From: Glossina fuscipes | Lineage: Eukaryota > Arthropoda > Insecta > Diptera > Glossinidae | NCBI RefSeq assembly: GCF_014805625.2 | Contig: NW_023998464.1 | Coordinates: 3,950,318-4,014,317 of the forward strand | Direction of reading: 5' to 3' | Length of the DNA: 64,000 nt | Shown: piece after piece, positions 14,001-28,294 of the stretch | Layout of the letters: each line of letters starts with the position of its first letter | How positions within the stretch are numbered: the stretch's first letter is position 1 | The notes under the pieces: generated by a model | What the model saw: only the letters and a program-made list of their open reading frames with translations | The model's database searches: none | What the model was told of the DNA's origin: nothing | Translations under genes and position numbers: made by a program

Positions 14001-17000
14001 TCCATCGATTGCAACCGTTCGTGTGCACAGCTAATGTGGAATACAGACGCATACTTATGACGCAACAGCAGGGACAGTGACACATATGTTTAATGTGAAC
14101 TTGTATGAAGTTCTTCCTTAAGCATCCCCACGGGGAAAAAGAATACAAATACAAACGCACGGAGGATGGGGGAAATTGAATGAGAGAAACTACGTAAGTT
14201 CCTTTCAAGGATCATAAAAAAAACGAAGCCGATAATTTCTAATTGTCCAGATACATGTGCATGCCTACTTACAATAAAAGTTGATTCGACTTAAAACAAA
14301 ATTCTCTTTGTAGCGCAATAGACTGAAAACGGAATTTTAAAAATGTTGAGAAAGTGAAAGGCGTCACAAAGTGAAGTGCTTTGTAAGCTAACAAGGACTC
14401 TTGGTAATGTATAGAAGTAAGAATTTAACTTTGCAGACTAGCAAATATTTTTGAAATGTGGTATTCGCTCCTTGCTCGATAACACTATCAGTAAATGATT
14501 TGAGCGGCAAAGAATACCGCAACTATATTAGTTGAGTGAATAACAATTGTTTTAATTTCTGTAAATAAGTTTTTTTTATCTCTTTAAACGGTTTTTTTTA
14601 TAAATAAGTTCCGTTAATCTCGTAAATCTTCGATAAATGAAGTTGTGCGTTATTGTAAGAAAGATTCACAATCCAATGATTTGAACCTCATTAAAAAGTA
14701 TTAGGAGCAAAACATAATAAAGTCATTTTATATAGCACTATTGTATTTCTATTAGTAAGAAAGAAAAGAAATTAAAGGCGCATACTCGAGTAGAATACTA
14801 ACGGAACATAGATTGCGACCATAAATAAAATTTTAATAACTTTTTACATAAACTTTTGCATAAATAATTCAAAAAAGGTTGAACTAGTTTAATGAGGTAA
14901 CCATACCCGCAGGCAGGAGTGAGCGCATCAAAGTTAATATCACTCAATAAAATTGTCGGCATAATATTTCCACTAATGAGTTAATACATGCTCTTAACGA
15001 GACCTTCATCATCTTGTTATAAAATTCGCTTTTCTATGATACAGTCCGTATCACTGGATCGTGGATATTTTTCAAAATTTTTTTATTTACAATTGCATTC
15101 CTTAACAGTAGGATAATTCACAATTTATTTTGGGCCGTACTCTCAACTCAAAGGTTCTTGTCCGACTAACTCTCCCTTCCACAAATATTCTATTTACATA
15201 CATTTTTACAAGCATATTCATGGCTTCATTTTTAATCCGATAACCGATTTTTCCGCTAATCCTTTTCATCGACCGGCAACTGCATGATACGCCGCGAATG
15301 GGCATTTGGTTTTCCCTTCTTCAGGGAATTTATTATTTGGGAAAAGTAAAAAAGCTGGTATTAACTGGATTTGGGATTTTCGTACTAATATTTTGTTTAA
15401 GAGGGCTCATAAACTCAGGGCTTAAAAATTCTGCAGGCATAAATGAATTCTCTTGGCCATCGTTTTATAAAACTTCTGCCTCTATTGATGGAGTGTCAGG
15501 TACCCCTATTAAGCCTAACTTTATTATCAAACCGAATTTCCATATCAAAATAAGCAGAGGTATATTCCATAGTTATTGATGAAATAGGTAAAACCGATGC
15601 TACACGTTAGCGTTGTGCATTGCTGTAAAGTTGAACTCAAACCTGCTAACCAGATTATTTAGATCCGATTGGAATAAACAAGTCGAAAGATAAAAACAAT
15701 TTATCGTCTTTAGCACTTTCAGAGCAGAGCAAAGACGAGAGGGCTACCGTAAAGAACATTAAGAGCCACATAGACAAAAATTTGAAAGCCAATTTTTGTG
15801 CCGTCTCTTTCAAATAGAACGAAATTCAATCAACAAGTTTCTGAAACAACTTTAATTCTGTGAACTTCTTATACGTCTTACTAAGGCTTGTAACTCTACG
15901 CAACTTCTATTTGAATTCTCTTATTTTCTCCTATCAAAGCCAAAGAGCAAATTAACGATTGAGATAATGATAACCATTTAACTGCGTATGACGTGTGTAC
16001 AGTTCAAAGCAAACCTTCATTTTATTGCGTTTGACGTGCACACACGACATGTGGAGTAAAATACTATGAATTAATTCAAAAGATAAAAAAGTTCAGTAAA
16101 ATGTAACACTGGTATGTTTTCTTTGTACTACCACTTAGCCTGCTACAAATTAAAAAAACGTTTGGTTAAATTTTCTTGGTATAGAATGCACTCCCGGTTC
16201 CGTATATGGTAGAGAAACCGCAACGCGTCCTTGAATATGACAAGAAGATGAACGGTATTGACAAAAGCAATTGGAATAATTGCATCGTATAAACCTGCAA
16301 AGGGTGAAGAAATGCCATAAGAACATGTCTTATTTTTGATCTCATCTCTCTTCTTCTTATGCACATGAGCAGCTCCCTGTTAAAGAAAACAATTTACTTT
16401 TCTTTATAATTTTTCCTGTTCATTAATTTTGTTATTTTTTTGGAATTTTCAAATTTTCATTTATAACAACTCATTATTATCAGCTTTTGATCTAATGAAA
16501 ATGAAATATTATTCGCTTCACTTTAATTTCACCGTAAAGCTTAACAAGCAAGTATTTGTATTGCGTTTGATGTGCCTTCACCATCATGTCTCGACTTTAA
16601 TTACACACTTTTTTCGGGAAATTTTTAAAAATGCATTACTCAGCTAACTGGTTAAGTGAAGGATAGAAGAGAGTTGCATTCTTTTTTTTTTTTTTTTGTT
16701 TTTCCCTTCTTTTTGATTGATTGAAATTGATGGAAAATTTTTTATTTTTACAAAAAGCAAAAACAAAATGACTACAAAGACCAATTATTTGGATTAGAGT
16801 CAAATTCTAAGCCAGTTTATCCTTCTGCTTGTTCGATGGCCTGTCTTTTATGGTAAGTTTAAGAGCGAAATAAATTTACACAAAAAGCGGAAACTTTGTA
16901 TATATGTTTTCACTTTGGGTCAATAGATCAAATTTAAGACTGGCACGCATCCACGCATATGTCGTAATGGCGTAATGCCAAAAAATTAAACGCTTCAACT

Positions 17001-19529
17001 TTAAACGTCGTTGTCATATAAAGATGTGGAAATTGTTACGTCTTGCAGGTCCAGGTACGTGTTTTCGAAAACATAATATTGAGATGTTTTTTGTAGTTTA
17101 GCTGATTTAACGATTGCAAGTATATTCGGCGAGATACCGTTATACTTCGATTCGTTGATATATGTGTGAACATGTACGTCAGAGCACTTCTTCAATGTTT
17201 GCAAGTGTGACTGTTCCAAAACGAGACAGTGGGTGAAAGTGGCGCAATCGTTTTTAAATTCTTCTTTCTAAAAATTAGATTAATGTGCATGTGCTATATA
17301 TAGACTGGGCTAAATTGGGCTTTTCCAAAATGGCGCATCCTGAGAACGTCATCTATTATCAACACGTCCGAAAACATAACAATCGGGCAACATATGATAA
17401 CTTGCAGTACCGTAGCTCGATATGTCTGATCGCGCTCGAACTGCTCGATGCAATAAAATCAAGTCAATTTATCATCACTGTCTTTAAGTGAGTATGGCTT
17501 TTTCGTATCGGAACGAGCTCGAAGAACCGCGTTTTCAAACTTTTGCTTCCCCCGACCTTGCCTTAATTCAACAACAGCTCATTAAGTATTCCTTGTTAAT
17601 ATATAAACCTCGTTTATTTCTGCAGGCAGATAGCTTCACAAGGACTACAACAAAGGACATTCGGTGTTAGAATTCCTTGGAGTTATTGTCCGATCAAATT
17701 TTTCTGCGCAATATGTGACTTCTTCTTATTGAAACCAGATGAATAAATCAACAATTTTCTACTCAAGCCAATACGCGATAAGGAAGTCTATTTTAAGCAG
17801 ACCAAAAAACCGCGCAAAGCGGTCACTTTCACGGAGTGTAAAAGGCATCTCGTGAATAATTTGTGCATTGCCTTCAAGCCAAAAGTAACACTTCACTGAA
17901 CCGTTGTGATGGCAGAAGATGATTTTCTAAAAAAAATTTCATAAATTTCTAATATGTTCCAACACAGCGAGTGCACTACATGTTCGTTGGAAATCCTTTC
18001 CCAAAGTTTGCCATCTTGAGCTCACCGGCAAATCGCCGTTGTTGGAATTGAGTATTGGTCTACAAACTATAAATGTCTCCATGCAAACCTTATTGAAAAT
18101 AACTAACGAATGACTGTGGTATTCAAAGTATGGCCAAAATATTGGTAAGAAATCACGTTAAAGAGTTATTTAGGTTTTTTATATTTCTCTTCGCTTTCAG
18201 TAACCAAACTATTCGATAGTATTTTTTTTCGCAACAAAAGTACATTTGAGTTTCTTTAGAATATATATTGTGTAGGTGGACGTAGCCTATGGTCGGGCTT
18301 GGTCTTTTAAAACGCTTCAATGTATCCGTACAAATAATCATTTTTCAATAATGAAAAATTGACGCGTTAACCTTATATAAAACGTCAGTTATAGCAATAG
18401 ATATTAAATAACAGATAACTATGATCAATAGTGCAATAGCTAATGGCTTGTGTATGAGAAGAATTCGCCTCCATAGAACTGTGAACGCATGCTTTGATTA
18501 TTAAAGCGCAATTTATAGTATCCAGAGAGATAATGGTTTCGGTCTATAACCTTAAATGACTTTGTTTAGTTTATCTCTTACTGCAGCCTGAGTTGTAAGA
18601 GTTGATAATATTTCCATTTATTTATTGAATTATTCATGAAACAACACAGATGATATTTTAAACTTTTTAACACATCAACCATCACATGTTTTTAAGTATG
18701 TTTAGTCAACACAATAATATTATATATGTAACGTATATGCAATCGTTGGCGTTTGTCAATCACAATTTTCAAAGGATTCTAACAAACTAGTACAAAATTT
18801 GTCCACAGCTATGGTCGCATAGAAAGTCAGACAAACGAATAGGGACAATCACTAAATTGAATGGTCGTTAAAAGAGTCGGAAAGCGTTCTATATGCGATA
18901 TGTGAAAAAAATGCCATTATTTTGGAGTAAAGCATCTGTCATATCTTGCATCCGCAGTACTCGAGAAAAGTTTATATGTATAGATGCTTGTGTATATATA
19001 TATATATACATTTGTTTTTGTTGCTTCAGTCATTCAGTTTCACTGTTGGTCGTTTTTATCTTCGCTTGTGTCATCAGACAGAACAGTCAGACTTTCAAAG
19101 TTGGCTGACAGCCAGCCATTGATTCGCTTGGTTAGTTCAATTGCATACGTAGTTTACTCTTACGTACACTCGTTTACTAAAGTACGTGCATAGCCAGATA
19201 TATATTAGGTATGCCTGTTATATACCCCGCATGTGTTCTACTCACTCGCTCTAGTAAAACTGATACAACGGATTGACAGTGAAAATTGGTAGATATGCAT
19301 GCATTCAATTTATGTGTATGTAAGTGCATGCTTGAATACGTTGAAAAATTTGACTTTCATATGTGCATTCAATGTTAAATATAAGTGTGTGTATGCGAGA
19401 AATTCGATAGCGCGAGCTTCTTTCTTCACCGCAATACAATCAAAGTGCAATAGCATTGGGCTTATTTTACATTTGTCTCTTTTTAGTGCTGTCAACGCAT
19501 TCAGCGCAAATTTAGTCATAAGCGTCAAT

Positions 19530-19582
19530 ATTATATATACACACACACACATAAACATATATATATATGAATATTTATGTAT

Positions 19583-19622
<40 letters not shown>

Positions 19623-19625
19623 TAA
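19530..19625 (+). repeat. AT and CA microsatellite cluster
   Basis: TATA runs, a (CA)n stretch and a long (TA)n run in series. The open frames across it are artefacts. Confidence 0.9.
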
Positions 19626-21234
19626 ACCTATATATAGATCTAAATACATCTACATGTACGCGGATGTGTGTAAATATGACTGTGTGTATATTTTTTTTTC
19701 ATTTTGTTTAATATGTGGGAAAGCAACAAAGGCCGGAGTGTGAGATTTTCACCCGCTAATCTCTTATCCTATACTCCGCGTTTCTTTGTTTCTTCTACGT
19801 ATTAGCAGCAAACACTCCCAACGCGTTCCCTTTTCTTAGGTCGTAAAGATATATACGTAGGCACATTTGCTTTTGCAGGCACATTGGAATGGTTCAAGGA
19901 AAATTTTGTTTGGTTTTTTTATTCATACATAATAGAAAATAATCACATCATTTCTTTTGAGCCCTGCTTTCTATTCCACATAGAACGAATGTGCTAAACT
20001 GAAGCATATCATATAAAGCAATTGTATCAAATTTCCTTCTCCCTCCGCCCGTATTCATATAGTGAAACATTGAAAAAGTGAAAGAGAGAAGAACGCACAG
20101 AACTATATATATACTGCAAACAAAAAGCCACATTCAATTCGTTCTCACTTCTTTGCTCATTTATGACATGTATTTGTTGGTGTTGTTATCTTTTTTTTGT
20201 TTTGCTGGTAAAGTTTTAAAGCCGCATTTGTTTTACACAAATAAATTTACATTTTCGGATTTAGTTGATTTGAAAGGATCAGAAAATAAAAACTAAACTT
20301 TTTCTATAATATTATGTACATACGCACTATATATGTTATGTATGTGTTGTGATATCGGTAACATGCGCAAACGAGATAACTATATATTGGTTGTAAGTTG
20401 ATTTTAAATTTCCGCAACAAAGCGCTTACTTGCGGCAAAATGTTATCGACAGATTAAGTTATATTTAAAAACTTCCTATTTTCTCAAGGAAATTGTGTAA
20501 CCTTTCAGTTAAAAGAAAGATTGAACAGAATCTCAATTGCACAACTTATGTTCATGCTGATAAGCGATTCGGGAAAGCGTCAGAGCATCTGCTAATATGT
20601 GAAAAATCCGCTTGTACAATTATACATCTTTTTACAAAGTTTTTCTATAATTTCTCAACACGTCCGATGTGTAAGATAGACGAATCCATATTCAGCAAAT
20701 GTGGTAAAACAGGGACTTTTGTGGGGAAAATTTTTCGGGAAAAACCAATCGTGGGTCACAATATTTGATGACGACAGCTTGATATTTGCGAAAGGCGTGG
20801 CATGATACACTACTAAAAAATTTAGCATTTGTTATAATAAAAAACGAAGTATATATATTTCATATATATTTCAAAACGTTAAACTGCTTTTCTGGAAATA
20901 CGATTTCTCAAACCGGCCAGCAGCGTAACGCTAATAATTTTCATTCTTTTCATTGGCAACTTTAATACTATCTTTAGGACAACGTTTGAGAGAGAAAAAT
21001 AGAAGGAAGGAATTTTGAAAAGTTAATTTAAGCCATTTAAGCATTAACTAGACAAAAATCAATATTGTTTTTAACTCCTACGCGCTTCTCTTATTACAGA
21101 CGTGTAGATTAAACAATTCTTTAGTTTTGTGGATTCAAATTTGCTTTAGGTACACTGCGTTCTATTACTGTGGAAGAGAGGGCAACCTTGTTCCTAGTTT
21201 TTAATATTTTCAAAATTAATATACCTTACACAGC

Positions 21235-21810
21235 CTGTGTTGGGGGGTATATTAGGTTTAACTGAACAAGTATAAAATCCGAAACGACATAAAATAGACC
21301 CACCTTTAGTTAGATTCCGAGCTTATCTCTCGATCTGTTCTTCCAATGTCGGGCCATGTATTTTGTGATCTACAGGTGTCTTGGCCCAAACACGAGCCGT
21401 ATTGAGAATGAGTTGCATCGGACTACTTTTTGAAAAGTATTGCAACTTTGAAAATGCGTTGGTAAAAGTCGTTGAATAATAAATAGCATTGAGGAGTTCT
21501 AACTTGATTTCAAAATCTTACCCCGTCTGGAGCAATGTTTTGGACCTCCCTCTATATAAATAGTCCTACGACAACTGAAGCTTCTCAGGGGGAAAATTTT
21601 TATTATTTTATGGTGAAAATTGGTCCGTGATGGTAAGCAAATCTTACTGAACTTGGTCTTCGTAGATCTATTCTTTGGATCCCACCCTTTTCTCATAAAG
21701 GTTGTTACAAGGCTTTGTATAGGCAACAGGTCCATATAAATAGTGATTTGTGGTGAACATGGTCCGTAATAGTAATTTGATATGGGTATATTTTTTCGAT
21801 CTCAGTCTTT
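21235..21810 (+). repeat. Dispersed repeat family R3, copy 3
   Basis: GGGGGTATATTAGGTTTAACTG, GACATAAAATAGACCCACC, then two successive blocks of TATTTTATGGTGAAAATTGGTCCGT / TTTGTGGTGAACATGGTCCGTAATAG and TTCGTAGATCTATTCTTTGGATCCCACCC. The doubled block suggests an internal repeat. Confidence 0.42.
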
Positions 21811-23656
21811 AAAAGGACTCTCATAAATGAATAATTAAAATGAAGAGAAGTACGAATTATATGGCGAGAAAGCGTAAACTGCAGATTTTTATTACGAAAA
21901 TAGATGAAGAATCAGAATTCTTTAATAAGAAAACTAAATTTGCTAAATTTATATTAATGCTTTTACGTGGAAACAATGTTCATAACTTTAATGTTTTAGC
22001 ACATAAATGAATGAACAATTGTTCATTGTATTAGTGATGCAGCATATTTAAAGGTCGGCCTAGCCTAGCCCAACTATAATGTTTTTATTTGCTTTTCTTT
22101 TTTGTAATATTTGGATGTACTTTTTGTTATTTTAATATATCTTCTATCTCCTAGAACACTATTCTTCCTTAAGATTTTACATATACGGTGGATGGTATCT
22201 GACGACCAGTAAAATAAACCGTTAGCTTGGTTTAAGCAGTTAAGATTTTCGGAGAAAGCTCTATTAAATTCCATACATCTTTACTTGGTATTTAGTAAAA
22301 TTTGTTTCGGGTTTTTGCTGGCATGACGCTTGACTTAGGTTTTCATTTGTGTTTATATTCTTTATTTTTCTTTATACTTTGTTTATACTCTGTTCATTTT
22401 TTAGTGCCCTATGATTACAAGTGTATATGAGCCATAAATTATTGATACAAGGATAGGCCCTTTTTAGGAAAGAAAAAATTGCGGGCTACACTTAGTGAGA
22501 CTATTAAGTTGACGATCCTAATTTCTTAGCTCTTACAACCGAAACAGTGCCTAACGGACTTTCGATTGTTGCGACGATTTTTGCAAAACAATTTATATTT
22601 TATAATAAGGTCTACAGGTTTGTTTATCTGAATTTAAATGACGATTTAAACTTTCTGTTGCGTTGCGGTTTTAGCAAAGCGAAAACATTTTCATAGTTAT
22701 GGCATTGTAACGCTCTTATCTTCAGAAATGACAACACGTCGTGAGTTAAATGAACGATTGACAAACCTTCGATATATTTTTATAGACTAGAGTGGAATAG
22801 CCATGTTCTTCTATTTATTTGCTGAAGTCGCCGGTATGAGTCTTCAATTTTATTTAGAAGAGAAAATTTGAAGTCAAATGTCATATATCGAACTAAAATT
22901 TATTATTTACTTATTTTATTTATTCGTTTGGGAACCTGTTAGTGGTTCTGTTCAAAGCAGACTTATGTGTTTCATTTCCACAGACGGAAATTAAATCATT
23001 TTCAAAAGTTAGTGTATCGACTTAGTTGATGCAAGGTGGTAAAGAAAATTGAGACATTAATTACATATACGGAGACATGTAATTACTGTAGGGAGGCTGT
23101 AAATCACGTGATTTTCTCCTTAATTGAACAATTTTTCATTACCCTTGTCAGCGTCAGAACTACGCCTTCAAAAAATCGGAAGAGTTGATGTTTTTAATCA
23201 GGTTCAATTTAATTCACATATTTAGTTATTGAATTCAATGGAGTAAGCACAATAGGCATTTGAATGTTTGCTCGCAGTAACTTCAACATGCTATTCATTT
23301 CGCGTTAATCAAAGTAATTCGCAATAAAGGAAACAAACTTATACTGTATAGTATGTACAAACTCACTTCCAGCTATTGACAATATAAAGCTCATCACAAA
23401 TAATGACTTCTATCCTTCTCGAATTAGGAACATTACGGATTCCGAAAATTGTAATATCCTTTTAATCTGAATGCCCAGCCATCTAAATATTCCCGGAAAT
23501 GACTTTGCACAGAAATTAGCTAAATTGTCTCTTTTACATCTGTCGCACATTGCCAATAATGTCAATTAATCTAATATAAAACGTCATTAATTGTCGTATA
23601 CATAAACGAACTCTATACTTGTTATGAAACGTTTAGTTACGTTTAGTTTGATACAA

Positions 23657-23716
23657 GTCAATCTATCGTAATAAGCTTTCCCTTAGGTCAATCTATCATA
23701 ATACGCTTTCCCTTAG
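23657..23716 (+). repeat. Two-copy 30-bp tandem repeat
   Basis: Units 23657-23686 and 23687-23716 (GTCAATCTATCRTAATAMGC then TTTCCCTTAG) are identical except for two positions. No coding frame crosses it. Confidence 0.85.
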
Positions 23717-24989
23717 GGATTACTTAACGAAATGTAAAGTTGGGCGACATCAAATATCGAAATTCATTAGATTATCCTTAGTATATCCGCTATATTTCTG
23801 CTTCTACTTCTAAGAGTCAGGAAATCAACAACAGATGACTTGCTGAGTTGAATAAAGAAAGGTTCACAATGTGTAATAAAGTCGCCAGGTAACTTGATTA
23901 TAAATAGGAATAGAAAGTTGACTCCTCGATCATGCCAAACATTCAGAATACGTTGATTACAAGTGCGGAGGTTTATATAATGAACGACATGCCCTCACTT
24001 GTATTTTATTGCGTTAACTGCATAAATTTTCTTTATTGGACTTTAAATAATCAAAGGTAGAAGAAAGTGCGCGTAGTTTTTATTTCGAGGCAAAAAACGG
24101 AGGAAAATCGTTCATTTTTCTGGTGTTTGCGTGATTGAGAGTTCCCACAAAAGAAATTATACACTATCGGCAATATGTTAAACTTTGTACAACAATCTCA
24201 ACTTTCAAAGCATATTTCGATTTTTTAAATTGTTGTTCTCCTCGTATTTATATTTGTACTTGTAAAACTACCTCTACGATTAACAATAGTACTTAATGTG
24301 TACGAGACTTAAAGGCCATTTGGCTATCCCTCTCCCTTTTCTTCAGCTTACAATTTTAATTGCAAATTAATTATTAAAATATATACATAAATAAAACTTT
24401 AACAAGACAATCTAATCTTCTTTTGCGGAAAGCGTCTCGATTGGTCAAACGATAAGTTTGCTGACAACACATTGTTCTCAAATTTTTGAGATGACGTGTA
24501 CGCAAAGTTCGTCAGAAAGCGGAAATAATTTCCTTTTATGCATATGTACGTACCATGTAACGTAATAGTTAGCGAATAGCTTACTTTTCGTAAAATTTGT
24601 CCATACGCAAAACTCTACATACAGACAGAGCAAATGCCCTGTGCTGTACGAGGAATACAAAAAAATTAGTCTACGGTACATTTACCACAAAATTTCATTT
24701 GTTAAAAATTTTTGTCATTTCAAACAAAATTCTCATATCTATTCCACAATGTTGCGACACTGTTAAGGACAACCACCACACAAAAAAAGGCTAAGTATGA
24801 ATATGTATATGTGCATAGACTTTAATTATTTCATTCATACTTATGTCTGCTAACACTTCGCACTTCTATTAAGAAAATGTAAAAGAAAAAAAAAAAAAAT
24901 AAATAAATAAAATGAGAAAAAATGAAAATTAAATGACAAAAGAAAAAGAGAAAATATGAATAAAATTTTTTTCTTTAATTTTCTTGCAG

Positions 24990-25381
24990 CTATCAACAAC
25001 ACGTTCGTTGCTTTTTTGTTTCATTTTCAACGTTGCCTCTGTGCCTCTGTAGCACAAATTTAATGTTAAGCTTTTGCATATGGAAGGTGTTACGGCAAAT
25101 GCAACATTAACCACACCATCAGCACTACCGGAGACCATAATATTTACGGTATTCACATTTATTTCAATGTTGTGAATGCGATTGCTCGTTATATAGCAGC
25201 TACTGTTTGCCAACTAAAACGACTGCCGGCAATCGTTTACCATCAGTCGAATTGCGATAACGTTGCTGATGTAGTTGCTGCCGCTTCCTCCTACACTGGC
25301 TTATACCACATACAGCGTATTCTACTACCTAATTTAACACCACGCTCTGTTGACTTGGTTGCTAGTGACAGTGCAACAGCG
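24990..25381 (+). promoter_or_regulatory. Probable 5' leader of the DIP-family gene, with an upstream ORF
   Basis: A strong acceptor (T-rich tract, then TTCTTGCAG ending at 24989) precedes this stretch, so it may be the 5' untranslated part of the exon carrying the start codon, spliced from an upstream non-coding exon that was not located. The leader contains several ATGs. The clearest, at 25080, opens a 31-codon upstream ORF ending in TGA at 25173-25175 that could dampen translation of the main start at 25382. The exon border is a prediction, with no transcript evidence. Confidence 0.4.
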
Positions 25382-25481
25382 ATGGGGCAAATGAATTGCT
25401 ACAAATGCATGTTGCTCAGCATGATGATTACGCTTTTGGCCCTTTTCAACGGTTTTAGCCAGTTTTTGGTGTTTGCTCAAG
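25382..25481 (+). CDS. DIP-family gene, coding exon 1: signal peptide
   Basis: Encodes residues 1-33 plus the first base of codon 34. The ATG at 25382 is the first ATG in this frame: the frame is open back to a TAA at 25067-25069 but holds only non-ATG codons (a GTG at 25172). It has G at -3 and G at +4. A second in-frame ATG at 25391 is also possible. The peptide is hydrophobic (MLLSMMITLLALF core), as expected of a signal peptide, and ends at CAA G followed by the donor GTAAGT (phase 1). It joins exon 2 to give a Gly codon. Confidence 0.85.
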
Positions 25482-28294
25482 GTAAGTAAGAATGTGCTGT
25501 CAGAACTCATTCACGATAATATGTGCATACGCACGTACATGCATGCAGGCAATGACTGAGTTTCCGGTTTACATTCAATCGATGAACAGCGCTGTTGAGA
25601 TTGTTTATAGTTTATGTTAATTGTTTTGCGTGAGTATGTAAGTGTGCTTGAAAAAATATTAACATTTAGCTTTGGGTTTCCATTTATATGTACGCCTTTA
25701 TTATGAGGGCTACGTTGTGTGTACGCTAAACTGTGGAATATGCAGCTCATGAGCGTCGACTGACAGACGCTAAAAAATGTGTAAGAATTTTGCACGAATC
25801 GCAAAGATCAAGGCGGTTGATTCAAGCTTTTTCGGAAACTTTTGAAACGTGGTCTTTTCGTCATTAACCACTTGACTCATCAGACACAGCAACAAATTAT
25901 TCTTTCTGATTGAAATATATAATCACATGCAGTAGCCAATTTTTATGCCACTTTTGTTATATATACGATGCATGCATCTCCGAAACACAGGACTTGAATG
26001 TGTCGAAAATCGGATTTAGAAGATAGGCAGACCACTTACATCAACGTTAAGTTTCCGTGCTCTCACTCCTAGTTTATAGTGTACATGATTTTTCAGATAT
26101 TTGCGAAAACTTTCAAGTTTCACACTGGCCTTATTTATAGATCAATAATCGTTCAAGAAGCTTTTTAAGGGTTTTGACAAAGAAAATTAGAATGATTTAA
26201 AAAAATATGGAAATACTACTCCGAAGTAGTTACGCTGCTTTTGTTGCGGTTCTTAGTAATAAGCGCTTTTAAATATTTATTTATTTACGAGGCAGCCGTT
26301 TACAGTATATAAAAAATCTCAAGGTAAGATGACAATATGCATTTCATAAATAATGACAGAAAGCAGAAAACTTACAATTATTTACATTGTGTCGTACACT
26401 CATATATATCTAGTTCCTATGTAACATGATTGCTTTAAGGAAAGAAACATATTTCAGTTTATGGTGAATGGCTTATGAACAAGCAACGTAAAAGAGACTA
26501 AATAGTTCGATAAGACGTTAATTTAAGTATAGTGCCTCGATACTCGCCGTAAGAAATGAAAATTAGTTTCAATACTTAAATCAGGTGACTCGAGGCCCGG
26601 TTTCTAAAAGGTTGGAAGATTGATATGGAGATATGAAGGCAGAACACAACTGGAGTTTCTTTCTAGCCCTCGTAGCGCAAATTTATAAAATGGTTTTTGG
26701 ATAGACTCAGTTTGGTCAATACCGCGTATTCTAGAACTTGTGTAACAAAGGAATGGTATATGACATGTGTGTACCTCATGATCCGTATATTCGTCCTTGT
26801 CGGATTTTCTCATTAAATGTCATTATTATGCATATGCATTTCGTCAAGTCGTTTCGTTGCAACCTAATTTACTACCTACCTAACCTAAATACTCCGCGTT
26901 TCACAAGTATACGGCTAAAGAAGTCGATACACTTAACTGGTTAACAGACATTTTGTCATCAAAATTGGGCATAGCTAAAGAAATAAAACTCCCGACTGCC
27001 AAGTTAATGTTCGTAGGTTCGAATTTCAGTGAGGTAGGCTGGTTGTATTTTTTGATTTCAGTTTTTTTGCAGCCGGCAAAGTGTAGCTTAATAAATAAGT
27101 AAATTCACGGTCCGCCTTGTGAAAAATCATAGAATACATCTTGCTACGTTTGAAACTAAACGTATATGTAGATACGGTATGTCTATGTATAGTCCGTACG
27201 GGCGACTTTCTTCAAAATGATAATATGACACTTGAGTTTTTCTGAAACGATTTTTTTAAGGCGGTCTCTTCTATTCATATATTGACTATTACTGGATACT
27301 TTTGCAACGACGTAGGGCTTAGAGCGTCGAAAAAACGATGCTAATACTAAACTGATTACAGCTGGTGCTGTGATCTGGTGTATTAACTTTATTCTTATTC
27401 CCCCTGCTTGATGTAGGTGTCAAAAGAAAGCAGCTAAAGAATAGAATACGAACTGTAATAAAATAAAAAGTAAAAAATTAATTATACATTCCCAAAAATT
27501 TTTAAGTTAAACTTTTATTTTAAATAATCAAAACGTAAAATAAATTTATTTCCAGAGTCGCTTTTATTTGACTAATCATATAAGGATACTTTTTGAAAGG
27601 TTTACTAACAAATTGACTTTCGTGCTTATTAAAATCTTAAGTGCGCCCCAAGTTTTTATGCTTTCATATAGAGTCAAGATAGGCAACTCTGTGGCAAAGA
27701 TAATTTTTAATTTATTTTAGTATAATTTATTAATAAATATAATCATAACATAACTACAAATAGTAAATAATGTGCCAATAAGATTATAAAGTCTCTTTCG
27801 GCACAATCGTGAAAGTAAAGATGTAAGCAACACAGCATTTCTCCACAGTTTAGTTCTTTAAAAAACAAGCTAAAACATTGTAGTAGGACACGATCCATTA
27901 TTAAATAACGACCCTTCTAAATTGTGTGGTGGAAAAAGTGCTTCTGTCCGAACCATTTTCAACAGCATTTATCCTTAGGGGCATACACGTCGATATTAAA
28001 AATTGTCAGCTGTAGGTTGATCAAAAGGAAACAAGACGAGCAAACGAACAGACAGATTCTGAATCAGCCGATAAAGCAAAAGGTGGTCTATCTGAGATAT
28101 TTCTGACTGCACATCCTGCTACATCCGCACAAATGTAATGCACTCCTCTCTCACAAGCGGTGTAGAGTGTAAAATTTTTTTCACATTATTAATTTGTTAA
28201 TAACTGACAACCTGCAGGTGCGTTCCTTCCTTCCTGTATTTTAAAGAGTTACAAATATCTTCACCGATCGATGCATTTTTCCTTCTCTTTGCAG
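25482..28294 (+). other. Intron 1 of the DIP-family gene (phase 1)
   Basis: Bounded by GTAAGT and TTTGCAG. It holds no coding sequence or clear mobile element that I can see. A short box-B-like stretch (about 27017-27040, GGTTCGAATTTCAGTGAGGTAG) resembles one end of repeat family R1 described elsewhere. Confidence 0.8.

Larger units (their letters stand above)
1..24989. other. Gene-free stretch upstream of the coding region
   Basis: No exon, RNA gene or intact mobile element could be supported on either strand here. Open frames are short, lack recognisable domains, and look like chance frames in AT-rich DNA. It contains AT-rich microsatellites, a GA run, a CTGG-type repeat and several old dispersed repeats listed separately. 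It is either intergenic DNA or, given the acceptor at 24989, partly the first intron of the DIP-family gene. Confidence 0.6.

Noticed and set aside
25172..25381. Extending the DIP-family protein N-terminally from the GTG at 25172
   Set aside because: There is no ATG in this frame before 25382, and the extension would put about 70 residues before a clear signal peptide.
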